Positions 27,478-36,404 of a stretch of 64,000 bases of DNA are shown here, piece by piece. The notes beneath the pieces were generated by a model. It saw only the letters and a program-made list of their open reading frames with translations, did no database searches and had not been told where the DNA came from. Position numbers and translations under genes: made by a program. The stretch comes from Bacillota bacterium. GTDB taxonomy: Bacteria > Bacillota_A > Clostridia > Lachnospirales > Lachnospiraceae. How positions within the stretch are numbered: the stretch's first letter is position 1; each line of letters begins with the position of its first letter. The stretch lies in NCBI GenBank assembly GCA_023407175.1, contig JAEYMU010000053.1, positions 372,001-436,000 on the forward strand, in the 5' to 3' direction.

Positions 27478-29403
27478 TTATTCTTCCTCTGCAATCAAGA
27501 CCTCCGTATGCTTCTCAAATGCTGTCGGCGAGATGGAAGCATTTCCGGTCAGAATCACTGCTTTCTCAAGTAAAGTACATTTTGCAAAGGCCTGGTGGTT
27601 GATGTAGATAACCTTTCTTGGTATCTTAACGGATTTCAGACCGGAGCCATAGAAGGTTCGTTCATTGATATGCTCCAGCTGGTTGGGAAGCTGAATATAG
27701 GCCATTGACTCACAATACATAAAAGCACATTTTCCTATATTCCCTACAGCATCAATCTGGGGAATCGTCACAGACTCAAGCTTCCTGCAATAGGCAAAGG
27801 CATAGCGACCCAGGGCTTGCACACTCCCGGTAATCAAAATTCGAAGTAAACTGCCGCACCCCAGAAAAGCCCCCTTCTCTATGGATTTTAGCATACTGTC
27901 CGCATCAAACTCAACCATAAGCAGGTTGGAACAGCCCGCAAAGGCATAGCGGGGTATTGTCACAAGTGCCGTCGGATAAGCATTGTTTTTCTTTTCCTCC
28001 CCATGCTGCATATAGGTAAACTGCAACTCTGTTAAAGAGCTGCAATGAAAGAAGGCATATTTCCCGATTCGAAGCATTGCTGCCGAGAGATTCATCGACT
28101 TTAATGCGCTGCAATCCGCAAAGGCATAGGCATCGATTTTACTAAGACGGCTTCCCTTTTGAAACACAACCCGGCGCAGATTCCTGCACCCCTGGAAAGC
28201 ATGCGCCTGAATCTCGGTAACCGTATTCGGGATCTCAACCAGGATCAGGGAATCACAATGATAGAACATGTATTTTTTAATAACAGTAACATATTCAGGT
28301 ATTACAATGCTTTTTAGTGTATGGTCAAATACATAATGAAACCTTCCCTGCTCATGAAACTGGCGTGCAGATGCAAAGCCTACCGGCTTATCCTCCGTCT
28401 CCTCATCCACAATCTCAGCCTCCCCGAACTCCGGGAACCTTCCCTTCTTCATGAAGCGTATCACTTTTCTGGTACAAAGCCCCTCACGAAACAGGGAAGC
28501 CTGCAAACGAAGCCATTTCAACAGATATCCCAGGGCATGAGTGAATATGACCACGATCTCTACGAGGGTTTTTCCAGGTGCTTTTATAAAATACATCAAA
28601 GCATATACCAGATAGTTCAGCCACAAATAGTTCCCCTTGGCCAGCTGCATCATACGCACATAGAAGCTTCGTGTCATACGCTTATTAATCAAAAAGATGT
28701 CCAAATATTTATCCAGAATAATCTGATCATCCCTTAGATCATTCCACTCATAAGCTTCATTATCCTGTGCAATGCGGCATTCGCAGAGCGAGACCGGCAA
28801 AATCAGAATTTTATGCTTTTTAACAAGCTGCAGCAGCATGTCACCGTCACCGAAATTGCAAAAGCGTGGATCAAAGCCGCCGACGTCCCTTAAAGCCTGC
28901 AGCCGGTATATCACCTGGGCCGGCATTTTGGCCGGATTATAAAGTATCCAGCTCGAGCTATCATAGGTCACATGCTCAATCAACGGATTTACCGATAAGT
29001 CTGCTTTTCTTTCATCAAACAGGATACCATTACTTAAAGAGGCTGCCACCTCAGGATTACTCTGAAGCTGATCCATGGAAAGCAGAGCCTTGGTCGTATC
29101 CCAGGTATCATTACTGGTCAGAAAGGCTATGAACTCACCTCTGGCATACTCCATTGCCCGGTTTCGGATTTCTGCCATGGATAGTGACTGCTCCAGCTTC
29201 AGGTAGGTAATATCCTGAAAGTCGGACAGATCCTCCTGCAAGCCCAGACTATACATACTGTCCGGCTCGTTGGCATCCACAACAATCACCTCGATGGGAG
29301 TATATATTTGCTTCAATATGCTGTTTAATCCTCGCAAAAGGCTTAATGAGGTATTTTTTTTTGCAATTAAAACCACACTTAGTAATGAGTCTATAAGAAA
29401 CAC
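27478..29403 (-). CDS. Fusion of GT2 glycosyltransferase with BspA-type leucine-rich repeats
   Basis: The 641-residue protein has three parts. Residues 1-240 are a GT2 domain (VVLIAKKNTSLSLLRGLNSI, VIVVDANEPDS, and FLTSNDTWD at the metal site). Residues 259-296 are strongly hydrophobic and may anchor it in the membrane. Residues about 355-640 are LRR_5 repeats of the BspA/TpLRR kind, with the recurring pattern IPxxVxxIxxxAFxxCxxLxxV. BspA repeats are usually on secreted proteins, but here there is no signal peptide and the repeats follow a cytosolic enzyme domain. The start is a GTG closely spaced to AGGAAAAGGA. The repeats may bind a protein partner or polymer. Confidence 0.82.
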   Translation of the reverse strand: MFLIDSLLSVVLIAKKNTSLSLLRGLNSILKQIYTPIEVIVVDANEPDSMYSLGLQEDLSDFQDITYLKLEQSLSMAEIRNRAMEYARGEFIAFLTSNDTWDTTKALLSMDQLQSNPEVAASLSNGILFDERKADLSVNPLIEHVTYDSSSWILYNPAKMPAQVIYRLQALRDVGGFDPRFCNFGDGDMLLQLVKKHKILILPVSLCECRIAQDNEAYEWNDLRDDQIILDKYLDIFLINKRMTRSFYVRMMQLAKGNYLWLNYLVYALMYFIKAPGKTLVEIVVIFTHALGYLLKWLRLQASLFREGLCTRKVIRFMKKGRFPEFGEAEIVDEETEDKPVGFASARQFHEQGRFHYVFDHTLKSIVIPEYVTVIKKYMFYHCDSLILVEIPNTVTEIQAHAFQGCRNLRRVVFQKGSRLSKIDAYAFADCSALKSMNLSAAMLRIGKYAFFHCSSLTELQFTYMQHGEEKKNNAYPTALVTIPRYAFAGCSNLLMVEFDADSMLKSIEKGAFLGCGSLLRILITGSVQALGRYAFAYCRKLESVTIPQIDAVGNIGKCAFMYCESMAYIQLPNQLEHINERTFYGSGLKSVKIPRKVIYINHQAFAKCTLLEKAVILTGNASISPTAFEKHTEVLIAEEE

Positions 29404-29420
29404 TTCCTTTTCCTGTTCTA

Positions 29421-30788
29421 TTATATAGAAAGAACAATATTACCCAGACTGTACAAACCATTGTAATCGGCTGCCGAAAAGGTGTTTGCGATTTGAATCG
29501 GCTGCTGGGAGCGCTGATCATAGATACCAAAGCAAAGAATATAATTTTCTTTCTTCCACTCCGCTGCGTTAAACATCGCTGCCAGCTCCACCGTTTCCTC
29601 CGGCATCCACCTGCGGGTATCGGTATCAATGTCATATTCATATGCCTCGGTAAAATCTGCTGTACGCACAATAAATTTGACGTCAAATTTATGATAACAG
29701 GGAGCAAATCCACGGTTAATAATTTTTACTGCCGCCTTAAGATTACCGCTTTTATCCGGCATAAGCTCCACTCCCGCATTCTCTATGGTAAAACGGTAGC
29801 CCAGGTGTGCTGCAATATACTCAAAGGCTGTCCTGCTCCTCCACAGTGCACCGGCGAGGCCGGATTTAGCCATTTTCCACTTGTTCAGTACCTTCTCATC
29901 ATAATTGCAATGCAGATAGGAGGCCCTTACTTCCTTCATAACCGCTATCGCCGGTTCGGGATCATTATAATTACATTCATTCACAGCCTCACCGCCATTG
30001 GATACATATTTGCACAATTTGTTCTGAAATTCCAGCTCGTCGCGGCGTAACCATTTATCACTGTAATTTGTCGAATCCTTAGCCGGAATGCTTCCGTAGG
30101 TTCCAAGATCGGTTTCTGAGGCCATCATACCGTCATTGAACAAGGAAAACCTGGCCCTCTGTATATCGGTAAAGGCGGTTGCCTCCTCCAGGGGTTGATT
30201 GGTTTTGAAAATCATTCTCCAGAAGCTTGGACATCTTAGGGCGATTTGTGTAGCCTCGCCGGAGCATTCATACAGCTGCTTTGCCAGGCGCAGCATACTG
30301 CGTTCGCTTAAATAGCGGGAATTATGCATCTCCCCCCAGCTTCCGATAAAAAGTCCCTGCAGGATATAGATGCTTTTTGTATATTTCTTTAAAAGCGGGG
30401 CAAGCTGGCCCATATGATGCAGTATAATTGCAATGTCCTTGGGCTCGCTTAATATTCCCTTACCCTCCCAGTCATATACAAAACGTACCATCATCTGCTT
30501 TTTTTGCGCGGTGAAATGCTGAAAAATTCGTTCTATGATACACAAGGCTTCTTCTGACAGCGGTATCTCATTAAAATGAAGCAAATTAATTTCAATCAGG
30601 CATAGCTGCTGCCTTTCCTCCGTCTGCACCTCCTCTATGATTACATCCTCCTCCTGCAATTTGTCACTTTCGCAGTAAAAACGAAAGATGGAATAAAAGC
30701 CGCAATATGGGTTGCTTAATGCTTCGGCTTTTTCATTTTTGGGAAGCGGTATCCATTTTGTTTTCCTGATTGCTTTATTTTGTGACAT
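29421..30788 (-). CDS. DUF4874/DUF4832 domain protein (TIM-barrel glycosidase-like)
   Basis: The 455-residue protein begins with a DUF4874-like region (NPYCGFYSIFRFYCE, and LQGLFIGSWGEMHNSRYL, where WGE matches the acid-containing strand of GH-like barrels) and ends with a beta-rich DUF4832 part (from about residue 330; NAGVELMPDKSGNLKAAV). These domains occur together in putative glycan-active enzymes. No signal peptide is visible, so it appears cytosolic, which is odd for a hydrolase. It lies 17 bases before the GT2-LRR gene. No activity has been assigned with certainty; a polymer-trimming or binding role is an inference. Confidence 0.7.
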   Translation of the reverse strand: MSQNKAIRKTKWIPLPKNEKAEALSNPYCGFYSIFRFYCESDKLQEEDVIIEEVQTEERQQLCLIEINLLHFNEIPLSEEALCIIERIFQHFTAQKKQMMVRFVYDWEGKGILSEPKDIAIILHHMGQLAPLLKKYTKSIYILQGLFIGSWGEMHNSRYLSERSMLRLAKQLYECSGEATQIALRCPSFWRMIFKTNQPLEEATAFTDIQRARFSLFNDGMMASETDLGTYGSIPAKDSTNYSDKWLRRDELEFQNKLCKYVSNGGEAVNECNYNDPEPAIAVMKEVRASYLHCNYDEKVLNKWKMAKSGLAGALWRSRTAFEYIAAHLGYRFTIENAGVELMPDKSGNLKAAVKIINRGFAPCYHKFDVKFIVRTADFTEAYEYDIDTDTRRWMPEETVELAAMFNAAEWKKENYILCFGIYDQRSQQPIQIANTFSAADYNGLYSLGNIVLSI

Positions 30789-30827
30789 AGAAGAATACCT
30801 CTCTTTTGGGGCCGGTTCATACGGCCT

Positions 30828-31571
30828 CTATTTCTGCAGCCCTTTTCTGACACGCTGCACTACGGTCAGAATGCTTAAGGGCATAATCATCATATAAGTA
30901 ATCTGCTTCAGCAGTCCTGTATGCATGCTGACACCTGCGGTTCTTTCATGCATAACAGAGGAGGTCTCTTCAATTCGAAACCCCAGCAGAAGCATCTGAA
31001 TAATCATATTGGCATCCGGATAAAAATAATCAAAATTACCATACCGGGAGTAATAGGTAAAAGCCCTCCGGTTCAGGCCCTGTAAGCCTGAAGTAGGATC
31101 TGTGATCCGCGTTCCGGTAGTTTTCTTAATTAGCCAGGTAAACAAACAAATGGAGAATTTCTTGATGCCGGATATTTTAAAGGATTTACTTCCTTCCACA
31201 AAGCGTGATCCAATGACGATATCCGGCAGCTTACCCTCCGGTCGCGGATTTGTAAGTTTATCATAAATTGATGCAATATTGGAAATATCATGCTGTCCGT
31301 CTGCATCCAGCTGTATTACATAATCATAATTCCGGCGAACTGCATATTTGTAGCCGACCTGAAGCGCAGAACCGTATCCCAGGTTAAATACATGAGTAAC
31401 CAGCGAGACCTTATACTTCTTTGCGATCCATCCGGTCTGATCGCTTGAAGCATCGTTAACGACCAAAATATCCGCAAAGCTCTGAATCTCGGGTGTACAC
31501 AATTGATCAAATAATGCTCCCATATTCTTTTCTTCATTAAATGCAGGTACAATAATCAGTACTTTTTTCAT
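30828..31571 (-). CDS. GT2 glycosyltransferase, DPM1/dolichyl-phosphate-sugar synthase-like
   Basis: This 247-residue protein starts at ATG 31571 with GGAGG 8 bases upstream. It contains VLIIVPAFNEEKNMG, ILVVNDASSDQT, the DxD block QLDADGQHD and GSRFVEGS, then DPTSGLQG, the standard polyprenyl-phosphate sugar synthase pattern. It has no clear C-terminal membrane helices. Such enzymes transfer a hexose from UDP/GDP-sugar to undecaprenyl phosphate. DUF2304 proteins like the one at 32818-33225 often accompany them and may help anchor them. Product sugar unknown. Confidence 0.85.
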   Translation of the reverse strand: MKKVLIIVPAFNEEKNMGALFDQLCTPEIQSFADILVVNDASSDQTGWIAKKYKVSLVTHVFNLGYGSALQVGYKYAVRRNYDYVIQLDADGQHDISNIASIYDKLTNPRPEGKLPDIVIGSRFVEGSKSFKISGIKKFSICLFTWLIKKTTGTRITDPTSGLQGLNRRAFTYYSRYGNFDYFYPDANMIIQMLLLGFRIEETSSVMHERTAGVSMHTGLLKQITYMMIMPLSILTVVQRVRKGLQK

Positions 31572-31588
31572 TACATTAACCTCCATTC

Positions 31589-32821
31589 TCAAGCCCGCGA
31601 GTTTGGGCCCGCTTCATCAAGCATTGCCAGCATGCCCTCCAGATCCTCGGGAAAATCCAGCCTTTTCTCCCGCACATGCTCCATATAATCCTTCCGTAGA
31701 TTAGGATTGTCAATAACCCTCTCCAGTTCATATACCAAACTATCTACCTTTAAGGGAACCAGACTGCCGTCATAGCCGGATACAATCTGCTCCGAATTAC
31801 CGGTACAGTCCGATGCAACAATCGCCTTTCCCAGAATCTGCGCCTCCTCGATGGCTATGCTTTTTCCCTCAAACCGGGTCGCATGCACATAAATATCGGC
31901 CTGCTTCATATAGGGATAGGGATTTTCCCTGGCTCCCATCAGGATAAAGGAAGCTGCAACCCTCCGCTCCCTGATCAGCTGCTCCAGGCGGCCTCTTTCC
32001 ATTCCTTCACCGATTACATACCACCTTACGTTATAACCGTCCTCCCGCATCCGGGCAAGTACCTCAATGGCAATATCATAGCCCTTCTGGTAATGAAGGC
32101 GTCCCACTGTCAGCAGACGGACTCCTTCAAAGCCATCCGTAAAGCCGGGACCTTCCTCTGCTCTCCTGCGGATTTTATCCGTATCCAGCAGATTTCTGAA
32201 TATTCTTACCTTATCCTTATACTGGGGATACACACTTATGAATTTTTCTCCCACCTCCCTGGATACGGCAAAAATTCGTTCCATGGTATGGTAGCAGTTC
32301 TGGTCCATTAACGGTGTATATCCGGCATTTTGATAATCAATATGGATAAATGCCGCTTTATGTACGGCCTTTACCTTATCTGCCAGAAAATACGCGGAGC
32401 CACCCTCAATATAAGCCACTGCCAGATCATAGGTTTCCCGGAGGGCAGGACGCCCATCTGCCAGCAGCCGCCAAAGCAGCTTATCAAATTGCAGCTTTCT
32501 GTCCGAGCTCCTCTGCTCCTTATAATTCCTTAGCAGATAGCCCAGCATACGAAAGCCTGTCAGCCGGTAGAAGAAGGAATAAAGGACCTCTCGGGCAATC
32601 CGTACATGCCCTGAAAAGGAAAGCACGGAACTGCTGCTTACCCGCCTGTTCAGAATATGAATCTGCTCCGGAACCTGACAAAAAAGCTCTCCGCAGGGGA
32701 TAACAGCGTAAAGTGAGATGTCATACCTCCCCATTTCCTTCAGCCTGTTCAGCAGAGTAATTAGAGCTGTTTCTGCTCCGGCCCTCCCCATCGTATTAAT
32801 AACAAACAACAGTTTTTTCAT
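31589..32821 (-). CDS. Glycosyltransferase family 4
   Basis: The 410-residue GT-B enzyme begins LLFVINTMGRAGAETALITL, with the acceptor-side glycine loop, and carries LLTVGRLHYQKGYDIAIEVL and the donor motif EGKSIAIEE (E-x7-E), then SDCTGNSE. It resembles CapM/PglJ-type N-acetylhexosamine transferases. Its start overlaps the end of the DUF2304 gene by four bases, so the two are translationally coupled. It would act at the inner face of the membrane. Confidence 0.87.
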   Translation of the reverse strand: MKKLLFVINTMGRAGAETALITLLNRLKEMGRYDISLYAVIPCGELFCQVPEQIHILNRRVSSSSVLSFSGHVRIAREVLYSFFYRLTGFRMLGYLLRNYKEQRSSDRKLQFDKLLWRLLADGRPALRETYDLAVAYIEGGSAYFLADKVKAVHKAAFIHIDYQNAGYTPLMDQNCYHTMERIFAVSREVGEKFISVYPQYKDKVRIFRNLLDTDKIRRRAEEGPGFTDGFEGVRLLTVGRLHYQKGYDIAIEVLARMREDGYNVRWYVIGEGMERGRLEQLIRERRVAASFILMGARENPYPYMKQADIYVHATRFEGKSIAIEEAQILGKAIVASDCTGNSEQIVSGYDGSLVPLKVDSLVYELERVIDNPNLRKDYMEHVREKRLDFPEDLEGMLAMLDEAGPNSRA

Positions 32822-33225
32822 TCTGTGCGATTCTCCGAATTTTTCATCTCTTCTATTTGATGAGCCTCTTCCTTAAGCAGCTCCTTCAAATGGCTGTATT
32901 CTTCATTTAATAGGGACACCTGCATAGCAAGCTCCTGCACCCTTGCAGTCAGCTCGGCATTTGTCTTGTAGCAGTTAAAAATACCGTAGGTGGCAAGGAC
33001 AATTGCAATTGCGAAAATAATTGACGGAGGATATTCCACCCGGAAAATATCCGATATTAAATATACCAGCTGCGGAATCAGTCCGAACATAATAATAATG
33101 ATTCCTCCGATAATCCAGAAAATACTCTGCTTTTCTGTCATCTTATGGCTGATATTAGCCTTCCTTGCCATATAAATCAGGACGGCTCCTGTTACACAGA
33201 TTAAGACACGAAGTAAAAATGACAT
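32818..33225 (-). CDS. DUF2304 small membrane protein
   Basis: The protein is 135 residues from the ATG at 33225, which is 7 bases after AGAGGAGG; a longer frame overlapping pelG is rejected. Three hydrophobic segments (about residues 3-20, 38-62, 66-84) with RVEYPPSIIFAIAIV between them are the DUF2304 signature, followed by a coiled-coil tail (95-130). DUF2304 proteins are found next to DPM1-like GT2 genes, as here, and are thought to assist them at the membrane. It follows pelG by 13 bases. Confidence 0.85.
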   Translation of the reverse strand: MSFLLRVLICVTGAVLIYMARKANISHKMTEKQSIFWIIGGIIIIMFGLIPQLVYLISDIFRVEYPPSIIFAIAIVLATYGIFNCYKTNAELTARVQELAMQVSLLNEEYSHLKELLKEEAHQIEEMKNSENRTE

Positions 33226-33238
33226 ATAATTCCTCCTC

Positions 33239-34714
33239 TCACGATATCGCAGCCTTATCCTTTGCAGCTTTGTTTTTATAGAGATCATATACCTTTGGAT
33301 CAGGCATTTCCTCATGCACCTGCTTTAAGACAGTCCCGCGGCAGAAAATATGGCTGTCCAGATTCTTCTCAATATAACGCAGTCTAAAATAGGAAAAGGT
33401 AAATGCCAGAAAAGCTCCGGCTGTAAATCCGGCTCCGTACCATATCGCCTGAAAACGGGCTGCTATGATTGAGCCCACAAGGGTTACCCCTACAAAAATC
33501 ACCCCGTTGATTACTGCTCCGTTCATATCATCGAAATAATATAAGAACAATAGCTCCGAATACATCAGGTACGTAATAAAATATCCGATCGCCTGCTGGG
33601 GATAAATATCCATGACCATACCCGAAAATCCCACAATCGGCAGGACAATAATGGCAATGATAAAAATAATGACTGATATGATGAATTGTATATGGACAAG
33701 AGAATAGAGCAGGGAAGAAAATACACGGAACATTCTCTTTTTTGCCTTCTCAATACTGTCCAGCTTACCGCCGATTACATTATCAATATAATCCCTGTAC
33801 CTCTGATGAAAATGCATCTCAACCCTGGAAATAAATAAAATTCCGGCAGAAATACTGGTTATCATGGCAAGGCAGGAGGCCATATCATAGGGCTGGTTGC
33901 AGACGTAGGTTTTGCAGACCACCAGGTGCCAGGGCTGAGCCCAGAATACCAGATTATGAATGAACAATCCCAGCGTATATAAGAAAATCGATACCATCAG
34001 CTTCCAGTATACTCTGTAGTAATGGAGCACATCCTTATATTTCCTGCTGTTCACCGGAAAATACCGCAAAACATTGGCAAGCTCCAGGGCTGCGGTCATC
34101 AAAAAGCCGATGGACAGGGCCAGCAGCATACTGTAGGGCACCGAGAATTTCAAAAGGAACCGAAAAACCATGGATAATAAGAAGGCCAAAAGCATGGAGC
34201 CGGTAAAGTAAAGTGAAATCTTCTTATACTGCTTCAGGACTGAGTTATAAATCATGGTGGAAAAGGTTAGCGTCAATCCCAAATATCCCATATAGGTTGT
34301 AAACACATAGTATACGGGAACCTGTCCGACCACTATCTCATAGAGGTAAAATGGAATCGCAACCATGGAAGAAAGTGTAAGATTCGAAATAGTTCCCACA
34401 TAAATACATGGTTTTATATCCTCCGTGCGCCTTTCATAAATCCGATCCGCCTGATATTTCGACAGGACCGTATTAAAGGGAGAGGAGGTAAGCAGTGAAA
34501 AAATAAAGATATAGAGCACACTGCAGGAGAAAAGCTCCCGGTCCACATAGCCGACCAAATCAAAGCCCAGCACCTTGTACATTGCAAAAAGACACAGGAT
34601 TATCACCAGCATGGGGGCACTTGTATACATAACCACATATCCGATGCCATACATGGAGGAGGTAACTGTATGCTTATCAAATATTTTTGTCAACCGAATT
34701 CCAATGCCTGCCAC
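33239..34714 (-). CDS. pelG: PelG, inner-membrane exporter component of the Pel system
   Basis: The 491-residue protein begins MAGIGIRLTKIFDKHT, the conserved PelG start (MAGIGxxLxK), and has about twelve membrane helices of MATE-like topology. PelG is thought to form the channel through which PelF-made polymer crosses the membrane, in a complex with PelD and PelE. The start codon is GTG with GAGGTG about 10 bases upstream. It is separated from pelF by a 150-base spacer holding a large inverted repeat. Length matches the family. Confidence 0.93.
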   Translation of the reverse strand: MAGIGIRLTKIFDKHTVTSSMYGIGYVVMYTSAPMLVIILCLFAMYKVLGFDLVGYVDRELFSCSVLYIFIFSLLTSSPFNTVLSKYQADRIYERRTEDIKPCIYVGTISNLTLSSMVAIPFYLYEIVVGQVPVYYVFTTYMGYLGLTLTFSTMIYNSVLKQYKKISLYFTGSMLLAFLLSMVFRFLLKFSVPYSMLLALSIGFLMTAALELANVLRYFPVNSRKYKDVLHYYRVYWKLMVSIFLYTLGLFIHNLVFWAQPWHLVVCKTYVCNQPYDMASCLAMITSISAGILFISRVEMHFHQRYRDYIDNVIGGKLDSIEKAKKRMFRVFSSLLYSLVHIQFIISVIIFIIAIIVLPIVGFSGMVMDIYPQQAIGYFITYLMYSELLFLYYFDDMNGAVINGVIFVGVTLVGSIIAARFQAIWYGAGFTAGAFLAFTFSYFRLRYIEKNLDSHIFCRGTVLKQVHEEMPDPKVYDLYKNKAAKDKAAIS

Positions 34715-34774
34715 TTAAGCTACACCTCACTTTCTTTCCTGTAATAGGTAATTGCGAAACAATGTAATCTACTA

Positions 34775-34865
34775 AATTTTCCGAACACCATATACAAATT
34801 TCTCCGCTCCAACGCTCCTTCCGCTTAACTTCCGCTCCGAAATTGTATATGGTGTTCGAAAAATT
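34775..34865. repeat. Large inverted repeat between pelF and pelG
   Basis: The arms at 34775-34801 and 34839-34865 match over about 26 bases with one mismatch and one bulge (core CGAACACCATATACA and its complement). The 37-base loop is C-rich on the plus strand with TCCGCT repeated three times. It begins one base after the pelF stop. No T run follows on either strand, so it does not look like a terminator; an mRNA-stabilising or processing hairpin is more likely. Confidence 0.8.
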
Positions 34866-34866
34866 A

Positions 34867-36357
34867 TTAACTTTTGCTAGTTTCGCTATTACCTGCTTCC
34901 TGTAATGGGACGAAGGGCTCCTCGTCATACACCACACCGCTCATATCCGCCAAAGTTTTGTAAATCCTCCGGTAGGTTTCCTCCATATACTCACTTCTGT
35001 ATTTATGAAGCAGCCGCCGGTATCCGTTTTCCCCCATCTGCCTGGCAAGCTCCGGGTCATTGGCCAGCTTTAGGATTGCGTTGGAGATTTCGGAGATGTT
35101 CATAACCGGGACGACAATTCCTGCATCGCCGAAGGTATCATTCTCACCGTAGATCAGGCCATAGCAGTTTCCTACATTGGTTGCAACACAGGGCTTTTTT
35201 GCCGCAAAGCCCTCCAGGATTGTAAGCGGCTGCCCTTCACTGATGCTCGTAAGAATGGTCATATCCATTTTGCCGATATAGTCGCTTGTTCGAATTCGGC
35301 CTGTAAATTCAACATTTTCAACCTTCATTGCTTCTATCAGATTCCGGCACTCCTGCGCATACTCCCTGTCCTCATCCTCCGGTCCCATAATCCAAAGCTT
35401 CAATCTAGGCTGCTTCTCATGGGCATAATAAAATGCGTTAATCATGGTTTTTACATCCTTAATCGGTGTAACGCGCAAAACCGCGCCTACATTAATATAA
35501 GGATCGTCCGAGTCCTTGCCGGGAATTCCTTCAAATGCCTCAGCCTTAATTCCGTTGGGTGTAACAATTGCCTTCTCCTGCGGACAGCCAAGCTCTATCT
35601 GAAGGAAATGAGCCTGTTCAAACAGGGCTGTAACCAAATCCGCATAATAATATGCACATTTGGACATCTTACGAAACTGCTCAATCCAGACCGTCTTATA
35701 AATCCCCTGTACCCATTTCGCCTTAATAATTTCCTCCTCACGTTCACGGGTATATATCCCATGCTCGCTGATCAGCAGCTTAGCCTTCGGATACATGGTC
35801 AGCGCCTTACTGCCGATAATTCCTGCATATCCGGTTGATACACAGTGGTAGATATCCGCTTGAGGCACAGTGCATTTCAGCGCAAAGAAAAGGGGCAGAT
35901 AGATGGACCGCAGAGTCCACAGGAAATCGGAAAAGGTCACATCCGAAAACCGCATGGAATAATAATCCTTTGTAATCTCCAGAAATTCCGGACTCATCAG
36001 TAAATTATTAATCGATAAATTCCTGCGGTTGAATATTTTGAATACCTTCAGCCAGTCAATATTTTCACCTATGACCAGACCGCGAAGCACATCCAGCTCT
36101 GCCTTCTTTAAATGAATGCGGTTCTCTTTTATTTTCTTATTGCCAACCCAGTCAACATCCTGGAGATAAACCTCCTGAATACCGGTCAGATTCCCAGGCA
36201 GCTCATATACGAATTTACCGCTGATGCTGCGGTCGGAAACCAATGTAATAAGTACAAACTCGATATTAGGAAATAATTTAATCATCGAGTGTATCCAGCT
36301 GGATACACCGCCAATTACATAAGGATAGCAGCCTTCTACTATCATACATACTTTCAT
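34867..36357 (-). CDS. pelF: PelF, UDP-sugar-dependent Pel polymerising glycosyltransferase
   Basis: This 496-residue GT4 enzyme starts at ATG 36357, 7 bases after AGGAGG. The N-terminus MKVCMIVEGCYPYVIGGVSS is diagnostic for PelF (EGxYPYVxGGVSSW). The donor domain has GAVLRVTPIKDVKT, the MGPEDEDREYAQEC block, and EGQPLTILE (E-x7-E). PelF is a soluble cytoplasmic enzyme that joins the PelD/E/G membrane complex and polymerises UDP-GalNAc/GlcNAc-type donors in characterised systems. With pelG, it makes the Pel assignment of this operon secure. Confidence 0.95.
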   Translation of the reverse strand: MKVCMIVEGCYPYVIGGVSSWIHSMIKLFPNIEFVLITLVSDRSISGKFVYELPGNLTGIQEVYLQDVDWVGNKKIKENRIHLKKAELDVLRGLVIGENIDWLKVFKIFNRRNLSINNLLMSPEFLEITKDYYSMRFSDVTFSDFLWTLRSIYLPLFFALKCTVPQADIYHCVSTGYAGIIGSKALTMYPKAKLLISEHGIYTREREEEIIKAKWVQGIYKTVWIEQFRKMSKCAYYYADLVTALFEQAHFLQIELGCPQEKAIVTPNGIKAEAFEGIPGKDSDDPYINVGAVLRVTPIKDVKTMINAFYYAHEKQPRLKLWIMGPEDEDREYAQECRNLIEAMKVENVEFTGRIRTSDYIGKMDMTILTSISEGQPLTILEGFAAKKPCVATNVGNCYGLIYGENDTFGDAGIVVPVMNISEISNAILKLANDPELARQMGENGYRRLLHKYRSEYMEETYRRIYKTLADMSGVVYDEEPFVPLQEAGNSETSKS

Positions 36358-36404
36358 GTGCATCCCTCCTAAGATCAGTGCTCCGTTGTACCGGCAAAAC
36401 AGGT

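Noticed and set aside
27481..28341. Repeated DNA pattern in the GT2-LRR gene, considered as a tandem repeat or CRISPR-like array
   Set aside because: The periodicity follows the protein-level LRR pattern and the DNA units are not identical; there are no constant repeats with spacers.
34677..34937. Possible small gene between pelF and pelG
   Set aside because: The frame spans the inverted repeat and overlaps both real genes; it has no ribosome binding site and its codon pattern is that of a shadow frame.
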